A DNA stretch of 64,000 nt from Lysobacter sp. KIS68-7 (GCF_021284745.1 NZ_CP089925.1:1921001-1985000); one strand, 5' to 3'; numbered from the stretch's first letter, positions 43,803-53,312 are shown. Numbers and translations: made by a program. Notes: a model not told the origin generated them from the sequence alone.

Positions 43803-44102
43803 ATGAAGTCGCTCGCTTTCGGTCTTATGGCCATTCTTTTTGCAGGCAACGCGTTCGCGCAGACGGCTCCGGCCCAGTCGCCGGGTACCGATTCCACGCC
43901 GGCCGCGCAGACCGAACAGTCGGCTGCTCCCGCCACGCAGACCCCGGTTGAAAACGCCACGCCGGTCGCGCGCGAAAAGCCCAAGAACACCACGTCGATC
44001 GTGCTCGGTGCCGTGGGCGCCGCGGTGCTGCTGGGCACGGCTTCGAGCGGCAAGGGCGACGACAGCAAGCCGCCGCTGAACGCGCAGCCCTCGAGCCCGT
44101 AA
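43803..44102 (+). CDS. Small exported protein in the polysaccharide locus
   Basis: Protein of 99 residues with a signal peptide (about 1-19, ending GNAFAQ), then a Thr/Ala/Pro/Gln-rich stretch and a hydrophobic segment (TSIVLGAVGAAVLLGTASS), ending hydrophilic. No family recognised. ATG 43803 is used because the signal peptide begins there. It has a possible promoter before it and a terminator after it, so it may be expressed more strongly than its neighbours. Confidence 0.68.
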   Translation: MKSLAFGLMAILFAGNAFAQTAPAQSPGTDSTPAAQTEQSAAPATQTPVENATPVAREKPKNTTSIVLGAVGAAVLLGTASSGKGDDSKPPLNAQPSSP

Positions 44103-44130
44103 GCGCTCGCAGGTAAGCCGACCCAAGGAC

Positions 44131-44161
44131 GGGCCGCGACTGCGGCCCGTTCTGTTTTTTG
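44131..44161 (+). terminator. Intrinsic terminator inside the polysaccharide locus
   Basis: CGGGCCGC (44131-44138) and GCGGCCCG (44143-44150) form an 8-bp stem with a 4-base loop, followed by TTCTGTTTTTTG. It lies only 10 bases before the next start codon, so it could partly cut the downstream genes off from upstream transcription. Confidence 0.85.
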
Positions 44162-44170
44162 TCGCCCGTC

Positions 44171-45508
44171 ATGTCTTCCGTCGCCCTCCCTTCGCTCCGC
44201 CGGGACACCGCTGCCTTCGTCTGCGCCGCGGTGCTGATCGTGGCTGCGTTGTTGTTTGGTGGCGGCCCGCGCGGCATGGGCGATGCAGTGGTGCACCTCG
44301 CGATGTTGCCGTGCCTGGCGCTCGCCGTCATGCGGTGGAATCGAGCCGAGGCGACGCGTTGGGAACGCGCGTTTGCTGCGTGGTGCATGTGCGCGCTTGC
44401 GTTGATCGCATTGCAACTTCTGCCGTTGCCGCCGGCCTTGTGGTCGATGCTGCCGCAGCGCGCGGGTGTGCTGGCCGATCTGACGCAGGCCGGTGTTTCG
44501 CCCGGCTGGCAGCCGATGACGCTGGATGCCTGGGCGACCGTGCGCGCGGGCGTTGCCTTCGTGACCTTTGCTGCGACGTGGTGGTTGTGCACGACGCTCG
44601 GCACGCAGGTGCAGCGTCGCCTGCTGCTCGTTGCGCTCGTCGTGGGCGTGGCGCTCGCATTCTTCGGATTTGCGCAGGCGGCAGCGTGGCCGCAGGCCGT
44701 GCGCTTCTACGCCTTCCATCATCCGATCGGTGCGATCGGATCGTTCGCCAACCGCAACCACTTCGCGGACTTGCTCGCGATGCTGTTGCCGATCTCCTTG
44801 GCGTTCGCGGCGCAGGCGCAGCGCGAGATGCGTGCGACGGTCGCCGCCTGGGCCTTTGCCGCGACGGCCGTGTTGTGGCTGGCCGCGGCACTGACCTTCT
44901 CGCGCACGGGCTTCCTGCTCGCTTCGTGCGCATTGGCGCTGAGCGCCGCAATCCTGTGGTGGCCGCGCGCCGGCATGTCGCGTCGCTGGATCGCACCGGT
45001 GTTCGCCATGGTGATCGCGGTGCTTGCCGTCGGCCACTACGCTTGGGACGGCCTGATGCAGCGCCTCGCCCAGGACCCGCTCGACGACCTGCGCTGGCAG
45101 TACCTGCGCCACAGCCTCGAAGCGATGCAGGCCTACCTGCCGTTCGGCAGCGGCCTTGGCAGCTTTCCCTTCGTGTACGCGCCGCTGGAACCGCTCGCCG
45201 AAATGGGGTCGACCTTCGCCGAGCGCGCGCACAACGATCCGTTGCAGATCGCGATCGAGGCGGGCTTGCCGGGCCTCGCGCTCGCGCTCGCATTCGTCGT
45301 GTTGGTGGCGTGGAAGACCGTTGGAAATGTTCGCGCGTGGCGGGCTGAACCGCTGCGCGCGGATCCGATCAGGAGCGTGATGGGGATCGCGCTCGCCGTT
45401 CCGCTGGTGCATGCGTGGGTGGATTACTCACTGCGGACCTTGGCGGTCTCGGTGTTGGCGGGGTTGTTGCTTTCTTACAGGGGAGGCGGACGCCAGGCCA
45501 AGGCCTGA
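44171..45508 (+). CDS. O-antigen ligase/polymerase-family membrane protein (first copy)
   Basis: Protein of 445 residues with about ten membrane helices. The large periplasmic loop has HHPIGAIGSFANRNHFADLL and YLPFGSGLGSFPFVYAPLEP, the pattern of the Wzy_C/ligase family. It may polymerise the repeat unit or transfer it to an acceptor. ATG 44171 has no ribosome site and follows the terminator almost directly; TTG 44159 is a weaker alternative within the T-run. Confidence 0.83.
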   Translation: MSSVALPSLRRDTAAFVCAAVLIVAALLFGGGPRGMGDAVVHLAMLPCLALAVMRWNRAEATRWERAFAAWCMCALALIALQLLPLPPALWSMLPQRAGVLADLTQAGVSPGWQPMTLDAWATVRAGVAFVTFAATWWLCTTLGTQVQRRLLLVALVVGVALAFFGFAQAAAWPQAVRFYAFHHPIGAIGSFANRNHFADLLAMLLPISLAFAAQAQREMRATVAAWAFAATAVLWLAAALTFSRTGFLLASCALALSAAILWWPRAGMSRRWIAPVFAMVIAVLAVGHYAWDGLMQRLAQDPLDDLRWQYLRHSLEAMQAYLPFGSGLGSFPFVYAPLEPLAEMGSTFAERAHNDPLQIAIEAGLPGLALALAFVVLVAWKTVGNVRAWRAEPLRADPIRSVMGIALAVPLVHAWVDYSLRTLAVSVLAGLLLSYRGGGRQAKA

Positions 45509-45531
45509 CCGACGCACAGGGGACTCTTCGA

Positions 45532-46965
45532 ATGTTGTTTGCACCGATGCCGCAGGAACTGCGGCAAACGAGTTACAGGACCGGCAAGTACGCCGCGCTG
45601 CTCAGCTGGAGTCTGCGCTTCGCGGATGTCGCGACGATCGCAACCGCGGGCGTCGTGGCCTGGTGGCTGCGCTTCACAAACGTGGAAGTCTCGCTCGTCT
45701 ACCAGCGGCACATCGCGATGGCGGTGCTGCTCGCGCTGCCCGTGCTGAGCCTGTCGAAGATCTATCGCAGCTGGCGCGGGCAAGGCTTGTTCGCCGAGTT
45801 GCCGGCGATGGCGGGCGCGTTCGGATTGATCTTCGGCCTGACGATCGCCTACGCGGTCGCGCTGAAGATCCCAGTGAACCTCTCGCGCCTGTGGTGGGGC
45901 ATGTGGTTCCTGGGCACGCTCGCCGGCGGCGCGGCCTCGCGCATGTTCGTGCGTCGCGTCGCTTCGCTCGTGCGCGAAGCGGGCCTCGACGTGCGCACCG
46001 CCGTGATGGTCGGCAGCGGCAAGGATGCGCAGCGCATCGTCGACGCGTTGCATCGCCAGCGGAGCGCCGGCATCCAGGTGCTCGGTTGGTTCGACGCACA
46101 AGGGCAGGGCGATGCGATGCCCGACACCCCGCGCCTGGGCGACCTCGGACAGCTCGCGGCCTACGTGCAGATCCACCACGTCAGCCAGGTTTGGGTGACC
46201 TTGCCGATGAGCGCCGAACGCGACATCGCGCGCATCCTGGACGTGCTCGCGCATTCGACCGCCGACATCAAGTTCGTGCCCGACCTGCTGGGCCTGCAAC
46301 TGCTCAACCACTCCGTCGAGCAGATTGCGGGCTTGCCCGTGATCAACCTGCGCGAGAGCCCCTTCGACGGCGACGCGCGTCTGCTCAAGGCCCTGGAAGA
46401 CCGCGTGCTCGCCACGCTGATCCTGTTGCTGATCGCCCCGGTGCTGGCGGCGATCGCCGTCGGCGTGAAGCTCAGCTCCCCTGGCCCGGTGCTGTTCCGC
46501 CAACGCCGCCACGGCCTCGACGGCAAGATCATCGAAGTGTGGAAATTCAGAAGCATGCGCGTGCACAAGGAAGCGCACGGGACGATCACGCAAGCTAGGA
46601 AGGGCGATTCCCGCGTGACGAAGTTCGGCGCCTTCCTGCGCCGGACCAGCCTCGATGAACTGCCGCAGTTCTTCAACGTGCTGCAGGGGACGATGTCGAT
46701 CGTCGGGCCCAGGCCGCATGCGGTGGAGCACAACCATCAGTACATGGGGCAGGTGGAGCTCTACATGCAACGGCACCGCGTGAAGCCGGGGATTACCGGG
46801 TGGGCGCAGGTGAATGGGTTGCGGGGGGAAACCGACACGTTGGACAAGATGGAAAGGCGTGTGGCGGCCGACTTGTTCTATCTGCAGCATTGGTCGCTGG
46901 CGTTGGACCTGCGGATCGTCGCGATGACGGTGTTCAACGGGTTCCGGGGCGAGCACGCCTACTAG
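45532..46965 (+). CDS. Undecaprenyl-phosphate glucose phosphotransferase (GumD/WcaJ type)
   Basis: Initiating enzyme that puts the first sugar phosphate on undecaprenyl phosphate. The protein has 477 residues, close to GumD. Four N-terminal helices come first, then a nucleotide-binding-like region (VMVGSGKDAQRIV), a fifth hydrophobic segment, and the catalytic domain with EVWKFRSMRVH, TSLDELPQFFNVLQG and GPRPHAVEHNHQY. The ending ITGWAQVNGLRGETDT is diagnostic. Glucose is inferred from the family; galactose is possible. Confidence 0.92.
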   Translation: MLFAPMPQELRQTSYRTGKYAALLSWSLRFADVATIATAGVVAWWLRFTNVEVSLVYQRHIAMAVLLALPVLSLSKIYRSWRGQGLFAELPAMAGAFGLIFGLTIAYAVALKIPVNLSRLWWGMWFLGTLAGGAASRMFVRRVASLVREAGLDVRTAVMVGSGKDAQRIVDALHRQRSAGIQVLGWFDAQGQGDAMPDTPRLGDLGQLAAYVQIHHVSQVWVTLPMSAERDIARILDVLAHSTADIKFVPDLLGLQLLNHSVEQIAGLPVINLRESPFDGDARLLKALEDRVLATLILLLIAPVLAAIAVGVKLSSPGPVLFRQRRHGLDGKIIEVWKFRSMRVHKEAHGTITQARKGDSRVTKFGAFLRRTSLDELPQFFNVLQGTMSIVGPRPHAVEHNHQYMGQVELYMQRHRVKPGITGWAQVNGLRGETDTLDKMERRVAADLFYLQHWSLALDLRIVAMTVFNGFRGEHAY

Positions 46966-46985
46966 CGCGCAGGAACTTCGACGAC

Positions 46986-48236
46986 ATGTCTTCCAATCGC
47001 CGCCTTTCGGTGAGCAGCGTCGCGTTCGCGCTCTTTGCTGCCCTCTACCTCGCCTCGTCCATGGGCCTGGCTGCAGTGTTGCTGGCCGACGATCGCGGCG
47101 TTGCCAACAACCCGGTGCTCTTCATCGTGTACTGGGGCGTCCTCTACGGCGCTTCCATCTTCCTGTACGCCATGGGCGGCGCCGTTCGCGTCGAGCGGCG
47201 GGTTCTGTTGCTCGCGGGTCTGGGATTCTTTGCCACGGCGTCGGCGCTGTGGTCCGTTTCTTCGGCAACCTCGGTCAAGTACGGTGCGTCCCTGCTCATG
47301 AACGTCCCGTTCTGCGCATGGCTGGTCAGGCGGTTCGATGTCCCGCAGCTGCTGCGCCTGGTCTACTGGACGATCCTCGGGATGGTCGTGGTGAGTTTGG
47401 TGCTGTCGCTGGCCGGCGCGGACATCGTGCGCTACATCGACATCCACGACCGCGACGACCTGCTGGGGAACGAACCGATCCGCGGTTTGTTCAACCACAA
47501 GATCACGGCCGGGTTGTATGCGGCGTTCGCGCTGCTGCTCTCCACCGTCGTGAAGTCGAAGGCGGTGCGCGCCATCGCAGGCGCGGTGCTGTTCTTCTTC
47601 GTGCTCAGGACCGGGTCGGCATCTGCGCTGGCGTTGTTGGCGATCTCGATCGCATTGGTCGCGATCGTCCGGTTTGCGGTGGCGAGCGGCATGTCGACGC
47701 GGCGCTTCGCGGCGATCTTCGCAGCGACGGCCCTCGCAACGACCGTGGCGGCGGTGTTCCTGGGTGGACCGGTGCTCGAGTTCCTCGGGCGCGATCCCAC
47801 GCTGACTGGTCGGACCGTGCTGTGGGGGTGGGGCATCGATGCCTTCCTCCAGAGACCGTTCCTCGGGTGGGGTTACCAGGCGTACTTCGAAAGCATCGAC
47901 GCCTACTGGAACCTCATGTCCTACGTGCAGTTCCAGAACTACGACGTCCCGCATTTCCACAACGCGTACATCCAGACGGCGGTGGACCTCGGGATCTTCG
48001 CGGTCGTGGCGTACGTCGCCCTCCTTGCGTCGGCGTTCTCGCGCAGCTTCGATGCCTACCGGGCGGGCAAGGACGTCATCCACGCGCAGTTGGCTGCGTT
48101 GATCCTGACGATCCTCATCGCGGGCGTCTTCATCAACGTCTTCCTCGTCTACAACAACTTCACGACCTTGCTGGCGTTCGTCGCGTTCCTCGCGGCGGGA
48201 ACAGGCCGCCCGAAACGGAACCTCGCGCATGAATGA
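46986..48236 (+). CDS. O-antigen ligase/polymerase-family membrane protein (second copy)
   Basis: Protein of 416 residues with about ten to eleven membrane helices. The periplasmic loop after TGRTVLWGWGIDAFLQRPFLG is typical of the Wzy/ligase family, ending with HFHNAYIQTAVDLG. With two such proteins in one locus, one is probably the polymerase; which one cannot be decided from sequence. It overlaps the next gene by eight bases. Confidence 0.83.
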   Translation: MSSNRRLSVSSVAFALFAALYLASSMGLAAVLLADDRGVANNPVLFIVYWGVLYGASIFLYAMGGAVRVERRVLLLAGLGFFATASALWSVSSATSVKYGASLLMNVPFCAWLVRRFDVPQLLRLVYWTILGMVVVSLVLSLAGADIVRYIDIHDRDDLLGNEPIRGLFNHKITAGLYAAFALLLSTVVKSKAVRAIAGAVLFFFVLRTGSASALALLAISIALVAIVRFAVASGMSTRRFAAIFAATALATTVAAVFLGGPVLEFLGRDPTLTGRTVLWGWGIDAFLQRPFLGWGYQAYFESIDAYWNLMSYVQFQNYDVPHFHNAYIQTAVDLGIFAVVAYVALLASAFSRSFDAYRAGKDVIHAQLAALILTILIAGVFINVFLVYNNFTTLLAFVAFLAAGTGRPKRNLAHE

Positions 48237-49023
48237 CCATCCTTCCTGGCATCCGTTGCCGCACGTCTCCATTGCGGGCTGGAGGATCGCCATTGCGTCG
48301 CGACGCGAGCTGGCCGAGGCGGCGGTGTCGGACGCGATCGCGGCCAGGGCCTGCGCGGACGTTCGCCCGCGCCTGGTGTTCGATGCCAACGGGCATGGCT
48401 TGTCGATGCACGCCACCGATGCCGGGTTCAAAGCGTCGATCGACGCGGCGGACGTCGTGCACGCCGATGGCGGGTTCCTCGTCACCGCGTCGCGCTTCCT
48501 GTGCAAGACGCCGATTGCCGAGCGCAGCGCGACGACCGACCTCATCCACGACATCGCCGAAGTCGCTTCGCAGCAGGGTGTTTCGTTCTACCTGCTTGGT
48601 GGCACCGAAGACGCGAATCGCCAATGCGCCGAACTGCTCGCGCAGCGCTATCCGCACCTGGTGATCGCCGGCCGCCGCAACGGGTATTTCAAGGATGGCG
48701 ACGTGGACCAGATCATCGCCGACATCAATGCTTCCGGCGCGGGCGTCCTCTGGGTGGGCCTGGGCAAGCCGCTGGAGCAGCGCTTCTGCGTCGAGAACCG
48801 CAAGCGCCTCCGTGTCGCGTGGGCCCTGACCTGTGGGGGCTGCTTCAACTACATCACCGGCGACTATCCGCGCGCCCCCATGTGGATGCAGCGCGCGAAC
48901 CTCGAGTGGATGCACCGGATGGCGACCAATCCGCGCAAGCTGTTCATGCGCTACCTGCTGACCACACCCCATGCGCTGTGGCTGCTGTCGAAGGACGTGT
49001 TCAAGCGGGCGCTGCCGACGTGA
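48229..49023 (+). CDS. WecG/TagA/GumM-family glycosyltransferase
   Basis: GT26 transferase of 264 residues. VDADGGFL-like sequence VVHADGGFLV, YLLGGTEDANRQCAE, NGYFKDGD and VGLGKPLEQRF are typical of the family; GumM adds glucuronic or mannose-type residues in xanthan, TagA ManNAc. The sugar here is unknown. It overlaps its upstream neighbour by eight bases and its downstream neighbour by four (GTGA). Confidence 0.9.
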   Translation: MNDHPSWHPLPHVSIAGWRIAIASRRELAEAAVSDAIAARACADVRPRLVFDANGHGLSMHATDAGFKASIDAADVVHADGGFLVTASRFLCKTPIAERSATTDLIHDIAEVASQQGVSFYLLGGTEDANRQCAELLAQRYPHLVIAGRRNGYFKDGDVDQIIADINASGAGVLWVGLGKPLEQRFCVENRKRLRVAWALTCGGCFNYITGDYPRAPMWMQRANLEWMHRMATNPRKLFMRYLLTTPHALWLLSKDVFKRALPT

Positions 49024-50348
49024 GCCTGTTGAAGGCGCCGACGATGCTGCGGCAGCGCCTGGCTTCCGGGTTCGGCCAATCCCTGGTCGTGTTCGCGGTC
49101 AAGGGTGGCGCGGGTGCCGCGTCCCTGCTGGTGTTTGCCTGTGTTGCACGCATGTGCGGCGCGGAGGAGTTCGGACGGTTCGGTCTCCTGTTCAGTGCGG
49201 CGATGTTCGTCGCGTCCTTCGCCGCACTGGGCCAGCAAGCCCTGCTGGTCAAGGAGGCGCCGAAGCTGCGCCTGCAACATGATGCGGCCGGCGAGCGCGC
49301 GCTCTATCGATTCTCGATCCTCGTCACTGCGATCGGCGCGCTGATCGGGTTCGTTGCGCTGGTGGCATGGGGCCGTGCAGCAGGTGGGTTGGTGCTGCCC
49401 TCCGTTGCCGCCGCCGCGCTTTCCGTCCTGTTCGCGATTTCGCAGACGACCCTCGGCATCCTGCGCGTCAACGATCGGCTGCTGCTTGGCATTGCGACGC
49501 GCGACCTGGCATGGCGCCTGCTGGCCCTCGTCGGGCTGGTCGTTGTGTGGAGAGTGGGGGGCGCAAGCCAGTCCGCCGGATCGATGCTGCTTGTCGTGGC
49601 CGCAGCGCTGCTGCTTGCCGTGCTTCCGCACTGGCAGGTGATCCGCCGACGCCTCGGGGAGCTGGCGCATGGCGCGCGCGATGCCTCTGCACATCCGCGC
49701 ACCTGGTTCGGCGCGACCGCAGGGTTGGCCGTCGTGGGCATGATTGCCGGCGCCGACCAGACGTTGTTCACCGTCGCGCTGGGACGGCTCGAATCGCCGG
49801 TGGGCGTCGGCGCGTTCTTCGCGTCGGTCAAGGTCGTCGAGGTGGTGAACCTGTTCATGGTGTCCGTCGCGCTCACGGTGGCGCCCGCGCTGTCGCGCGC
49901 AGTGGCGCTGGGTGATCGCGCGGTGTTGCAGGTGGAGTGTCGAAAGGCGGCCGGGTCGCTTTTCCTGCCCGTCGTGGCCGCTTGCCTGGTGCTGACCGTC
50001 GGCGCGCCCCTCATCCTGGGTGTGTTCGACACGTCCTTCTCGTCCGAAGCGAACGTCCTGCGCATCCTCGCCGCCGCGATGCTCGTCAATGCCTTGACCG
50101 GCGCGACCGGTCTGCTGATGCAGCTTGCGGGCATGCATTGGCGATTGGTGGTGTTCCAGGGCGGCGCGATCCTCGCCGTGCTCGCTTGCTTGCCGATGCT
50201 CGTCGGGCGCTTTGGCGTCGAGGGCGCGGCGTTGGCGTACCTGGCATCGAAGGTGTTGTGGAACGTGCTCGCGCTCGTGGCCATCAGGAAGCGCTTGGGC
50301 ATCGATCCCTCGTGCCTGTCGCTGATGCCCGGGAGGGCGGTGGCATGA
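49020..50348 (+). CDS. Polysaccharide flippase (Wzx type)
   Basis: Protein of 442 residues with about 12 to 14 membrane helices and few charged loops, fitting the MOP flippase superfamily that moves lipid-linked repeat units across the inner membrane. AEEFGRFGLLFSAAMFVASF near the N-terminus is typical. Start GTG 49020 overlaps the previous stop; the longer upstream frame is ignored as it reads antiparallel to no family. It overlaps the next gene as ATGA. Confidence 0.88.
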   Translation: MSLLKAPTMLRQRLASGFGQSLVVFAVKGGAGAASLLVFACVARMCGAEEFGRFGLLFSAAMFVASFAALGQQALLVKEAPKLRLQHDAAGERALYRFSILVTAIGALIGFVALVAWGRAAGGLVLPSVAAAALSVLFAISQTTLGILRVNDRLLLGIATRDLAWRLLALVGLVVVWRVGGASQSAGSMLLVVAAALLLAVLPHWQVIRRRLGELAHGARDASAHPRTWFGATAGLAVVGMIAGADQTLFTVALGRLESPVGVGAFFASVKVVEVVNLFMVSVALTVAPALSRAVALGDRAVLQVECRKAAGSLFLPVVAACLVLTVGAPLILGVFDTSFSSEANVLRILAAAMLVNALTGATGLLMQLAGMHWRLVVFQGGAILAVLACLPMLVGRFGVEGAALAYLASKVLWNVLALVAIRKRLGIDPSCLSLMPGRAVA

Positions 50349-51421
50349 CGGCGTTCCTGAGCATGAAGACGCAGTTCGAGAATGCCGGTGACGTGCTCAT
50401 CAACCGTGAGCTCATTCGACTCTGCGCCGAGTGGGGCGATGTCGTCGTGGATGTCACGCGCTGTCCACCGGAGTTCCTGCGATCGCTGGATCTCGCGCGC
50501 CATGCGCCGGATGTCCGGCAGACGACGTCGGTCGGCCTGTTCGGCGCAATGCTGAAGACACGCCTGCGTGGGCAGCCGGCGTACTACTTCCTCAGCCCTG
50601 GCGGCTACTTCGGCGAGCGCCGTGGCCTGTCTGCCCTGGCGTTGGTCGCCAATACGGCCGTCATCGCTGCGATGCGGCTTGTCGGAGTTCGGGTCTGCCA
50701 CGTGGGCGTGTCGTTCGAGCGACTCGGTCCCTTCCACAAGCGCATGCTCCAGCTGCGTGCGCGACTCTTGCATCGACTGATCGTCCGCGACGATGCGAGC
50801 GCCGCATACGCGCAGGACAATGGCATTCGCCACGCAGGCGTTTCGCCGGATCTTGCCTTTGGTGCGGCAGCCTACGCGCGCCCGGGCGAGCGTGGTCGAC
50901 ACATCGCCATCTCGTTTCGTTCCGACCAGACCCCAGCGCAGGGAGATGAAGTGATGCGACTGGTGCAGGCGCTGGATGCGGTGCTGCCCGTCGACGAAGA
51001 CTTCCGATTGGTGGCCCAGGTCGCCCGGGACTGCCCGCTGATGGACAACGTTGCGCAGAGCCTGCGGGGATCACGCAGGCGCGTGGAGACCATGTACGTG
51101 CACGGCGATGTGGATGCGGCGCTTGCCGCGTACCACGGCTGCCGTGCGGTCGTGTCCAACCGATTGCATGCGCTCCTGTTTGGCGTGCTGGGGGGATGCA
51201 CGCCCGTCGCCGTGATCAGCGATTCGGTGAACGCCAAGATCGGCGGGCTCTGGGCGACGCTGGGCCTTCCTGTGCTGTCCCTGGAAGGCGAGCCCGGCCT
51301 CGTCCTCGAGGCGCTTCGATCGTCCGAAACTGTTGAAACAGCGAAGCTCGCCGACCAGCAACGCAATGCGCTCCAGCGCACGTTCGGCGCATTGCTGCGC
51401 CCTGCCATGCAAGGGGGTTGA
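50345..51421 (+). CDS. Polysaccharide pyruvyl transferase family protein
   Basis: Enzyme of 358 residues that adds a pyruvate ketal to a sugar, using phosphoenolpyruvate. NAGDVLINRELIRL at the N-terminus, SPGGYFGERRG, and a late RLHALLFGVLGG with the conserved His are typical. In xanthan the equivalent is GumL. A pyruvylated acidic polymer is therefore likely. The ATG overlaps the flippase stop by four bases. Confidence 0.88.
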   Translation: MTAFLSMKTQFENAGDVLINRELIRLCAEWGDVVVDVTRCPPEFLRSLDLARHAPDVRQTTSVGLFGAMLKTRLRGQPAYYFLSPGGYFGERRGLSALALVANTAVIAAMRLVGVRVCHVGVSFERLGPFHKRMLQLRARLLHRLIVRDDASAAYAQDNGIRHAGVSPDLAFGAAAYARPGERGRHIAISFRSDQTPAQGDEVMRLVQALDAVLPVDEDFRLVAQVARDCPLMDNVAQSLRGSRRRVETMYVHGDVDAALAAYHGCRAVVSNRLHALLFGVLGGCTPVAVISDSVNAKIGGLWATLGLPVLSLEGEPGLVLEALRSSETVETAKLADQQRNALQRTFGALLRPAMQGG

Positions 51422-51425
51422 GCGA

Positions 51426-52349
51426 ATGACGTCGCCTTGCTTCTCGGTGGTCATTCCCGTCTACAACCGGTCGAAGGAAATCGCACCTGCGTTGGAATCG
51501 CTCCTGGCGCAGACCGATGCGGACTTCGAATGCATCGTCGTGGATGACGGATCGAAGGATGGGCAAGCCCTGCGCGAAGTGGTGGACGCGCTGGGAGACG
51601 ACCGCTTCCGCTATCTCCGTCGCGAGAACGGCGGCGGCGGTGCCGCGCGCAACTCCGGTATCGAAGCCGCGCGCGGTCGCTACGTCGCCTTCCTGGATTC
51701 GGACGATCGATTCCTCCCGGAGAAGCTCGCAGTGGTGCGGGAGCATTTCGCGAACACGGCTTGCGAAGCGCTGTACTCCAGGGCCTTCGTCGATCGCGGC
51801 GGCCCGGACTGTGTCTGGGTGCGTCCCGATCGCGCCATTGCACCTGGCGAAGACATGGGGGAGTACCTCTTCGTCGCCAACCAGTTCGTCCAGACGTCGA
51901 CGATCGTGATGTCCGCCGACGCTGCACGGCGCGTGATGTTCGACCCGTCCTTGCGCAAGGGGCAGGACCTCGATTTCTGCGTCCGCGCACATGCCGAAGG
52001 CATTCGATTCTCGATGCTCGACAGGCCCCTCATCGTCTGGCTGGACGCGAGCGAAGTCGGCCGCACGTCCCGGCACGCGGGAACCCGCGCGCCCGTTGAA
52101 TGGATCGAACGCAACGCACACTTGCTCACGCAACGCGCGCAAGCCGGATACCGTGCCACCGTGCTTGCCTACTACCAACCGAAATCCCGAGCGCTGCGCG
52201 TGGCCAGCGATTTCGTCGCGGGCCTGCGCGCAGGCGTGCCTCCCAAGGTGATTGCGCGCCAGGCCCTGCGCTTTGTCCTGCCGCGTTCCTGGTACAGGAC
52301 CCTGGTGGATACGTTTGTCCGTGCGCGCACCAAGAGCAAACGCCAGTGA
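51426..52349 (+). CDS. Family 2 glycosyltransferase
   Basis: GT-A transferase of 307 residues. FSVVIPVYNRSKEIAPALES at the N-terminus, VVDDGSKDG, and the metal-binding motif in VAFLDSDDRFLP are intact. The C-terminus is basic, suggesting membrane association. Donor and acceptor sugars are unknown. The ATG is at 51426, four bases after the pyruvyl transferase stop. It overlaps galU as GTGA. Confidence 0.92.
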   Translation: MTSPCFSVVIPVYNRSKEIAPALESLLAQTDADFECIVVDDGSKDGQALREVVDALGDDRFRYLRRENGGGGAARNSGIEAARGRYVAFLDSDDRFLPEKLAVVREHFANTACEALYSRAFVDRGGPDCVWVRPDRAIAPGEDMGEYLFVANQFVQTSTIVMSADAARRVMFDPSLRKGQDLDFCVRAHAEGIRFSMLDRPLIVWLDASEVGRTSRHAGTRAPVEWIERNAHLLTQRAQAGYRATVLAYYQPKSRALRVASDFVAGLRAGVPPKVIARQALRFVLPRSWYRTLVDTFVRARTKSKRQ

Positions 52350-53242
52350 CCCCCCGCATCCGCAAAGCCGTCTTCCCCGTCGCCGGCCTCGGCACCCGCT
52401 TCCTCCCGGCCACCAAGACGGTGCCGAAGGAAATGCTCCCCATCGTCGACCGCCCGCTGATCCAGTACGCGGTCGACGAGGCCATCGAAGCTGGCTGCGA
52501 CACCCTCATCTTCGTCACCAACCGCTACAAGCACGCGGTCGCCGATTACTTCGACAAGGCGTACGAGCTCGAACAGAAGCTCGAACAGGCCGGCAAAGAG
52601 GCGCAGCTCGCCTTGGTCCGCAACGTGCTGCCTTCGCACGTGCGCGCAGTGTTCGTGACGCAGGCCGAGGCCCTCGGCCTGGGCCACGCTGTGCTCTGCG
52701 CGAAGGCCGTCGTCGGCGACGAGCCCTTCGCCGTCATGCTGCCCGACGATCTGATCTGGAACCGCGGCGACGGTGCGCTGAAGCAGATGGCCGATCTCGC
52801 GCAGCACGCGGGCGGGAGCGTGGTGGCGGTGGAGGACGTGCCGCGGGCGATGACTTCCAGCTACGGCATCGTGGACGCGCCGGATTTCGATGGGCGTTCG
52901 GGCCTGGTGCATTCGATGGTCGAGAAGCCCGCGCCGTCGGAGGCGCCGAGTACGCTCGCGGTGGTCGGGCGTTACGTGCTCGACAGTCGCATCTTCGGCC
53001 TGCTGGAAGAGACGAAGCCGGGGAAGGGCGGCGAGATCCAGCTTACCGATGCGATCGCGCGCCTGTTGCAGGAGCAGCCGGTGCGCGCGTATCGCTTCCA
53101 GGGCACGCGCTTCGATTGCGGCAACCACCTCGGGCTGATCGAGGCGACGATCCGCTTCGCGCTCGACCACGAAGTGTTGAGCAGCGGCGCCGCGCAGGCG
53201 ATGCGCACGGCACTCGACGAGTTGGGCGTCGTCGAACACTGA
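52346..53242 (+). CDS. galU: UTP-glucose-1-phosphate uridylyltransferase
   Basis: Makes UDP-glucose for the polysaccharide. The protein has 298 residues. AGLGTRFLPATKTVPKEMLP is the nucleotide-binding signature; VMLPDDLIW, GGEIQLTDAI and FDCGNHLGLIEA are also typical. GTG 52346 overlaps the preceding stop by four bases, so it is the last gene of the locus and directly supplies the precursor for the initiating transferase. Confidence 0.96.
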   Translation: MTPRIRKAVFPVAGLGTRFLPATKTVPKEMLPIVDRPLIQYAVDEAIEAGCDTLIFVTNRYKHAVADYFDKAYELEQKLEQAGKEAQLALVRNVLPSHVRAVFVTQAEALGLGHAVLCAKAVVGDEPFAVMLPDDLIWNRGDGALKQMADLAQHAGGSVVAVEDVPRAMTSSYGIVDAPDFDGRSGLVHSMVEKPAPSEAPSTLAVVGRYVLDSRIFGLLEETKPGKGGEIQLTDAIARLLQEQPVRAYRFQGTRFDCGNHLGLIEATIRFALDHEVLSSGAAQAMRTALDELGVVEH

Positions 53243-53312
53243 CGCCCGGTCGCAGGCCGCGAGACGTCGGATCGAACAATCCCTCCTTCGCCACGTCCGA
53301 AGGAGAGGTTCC

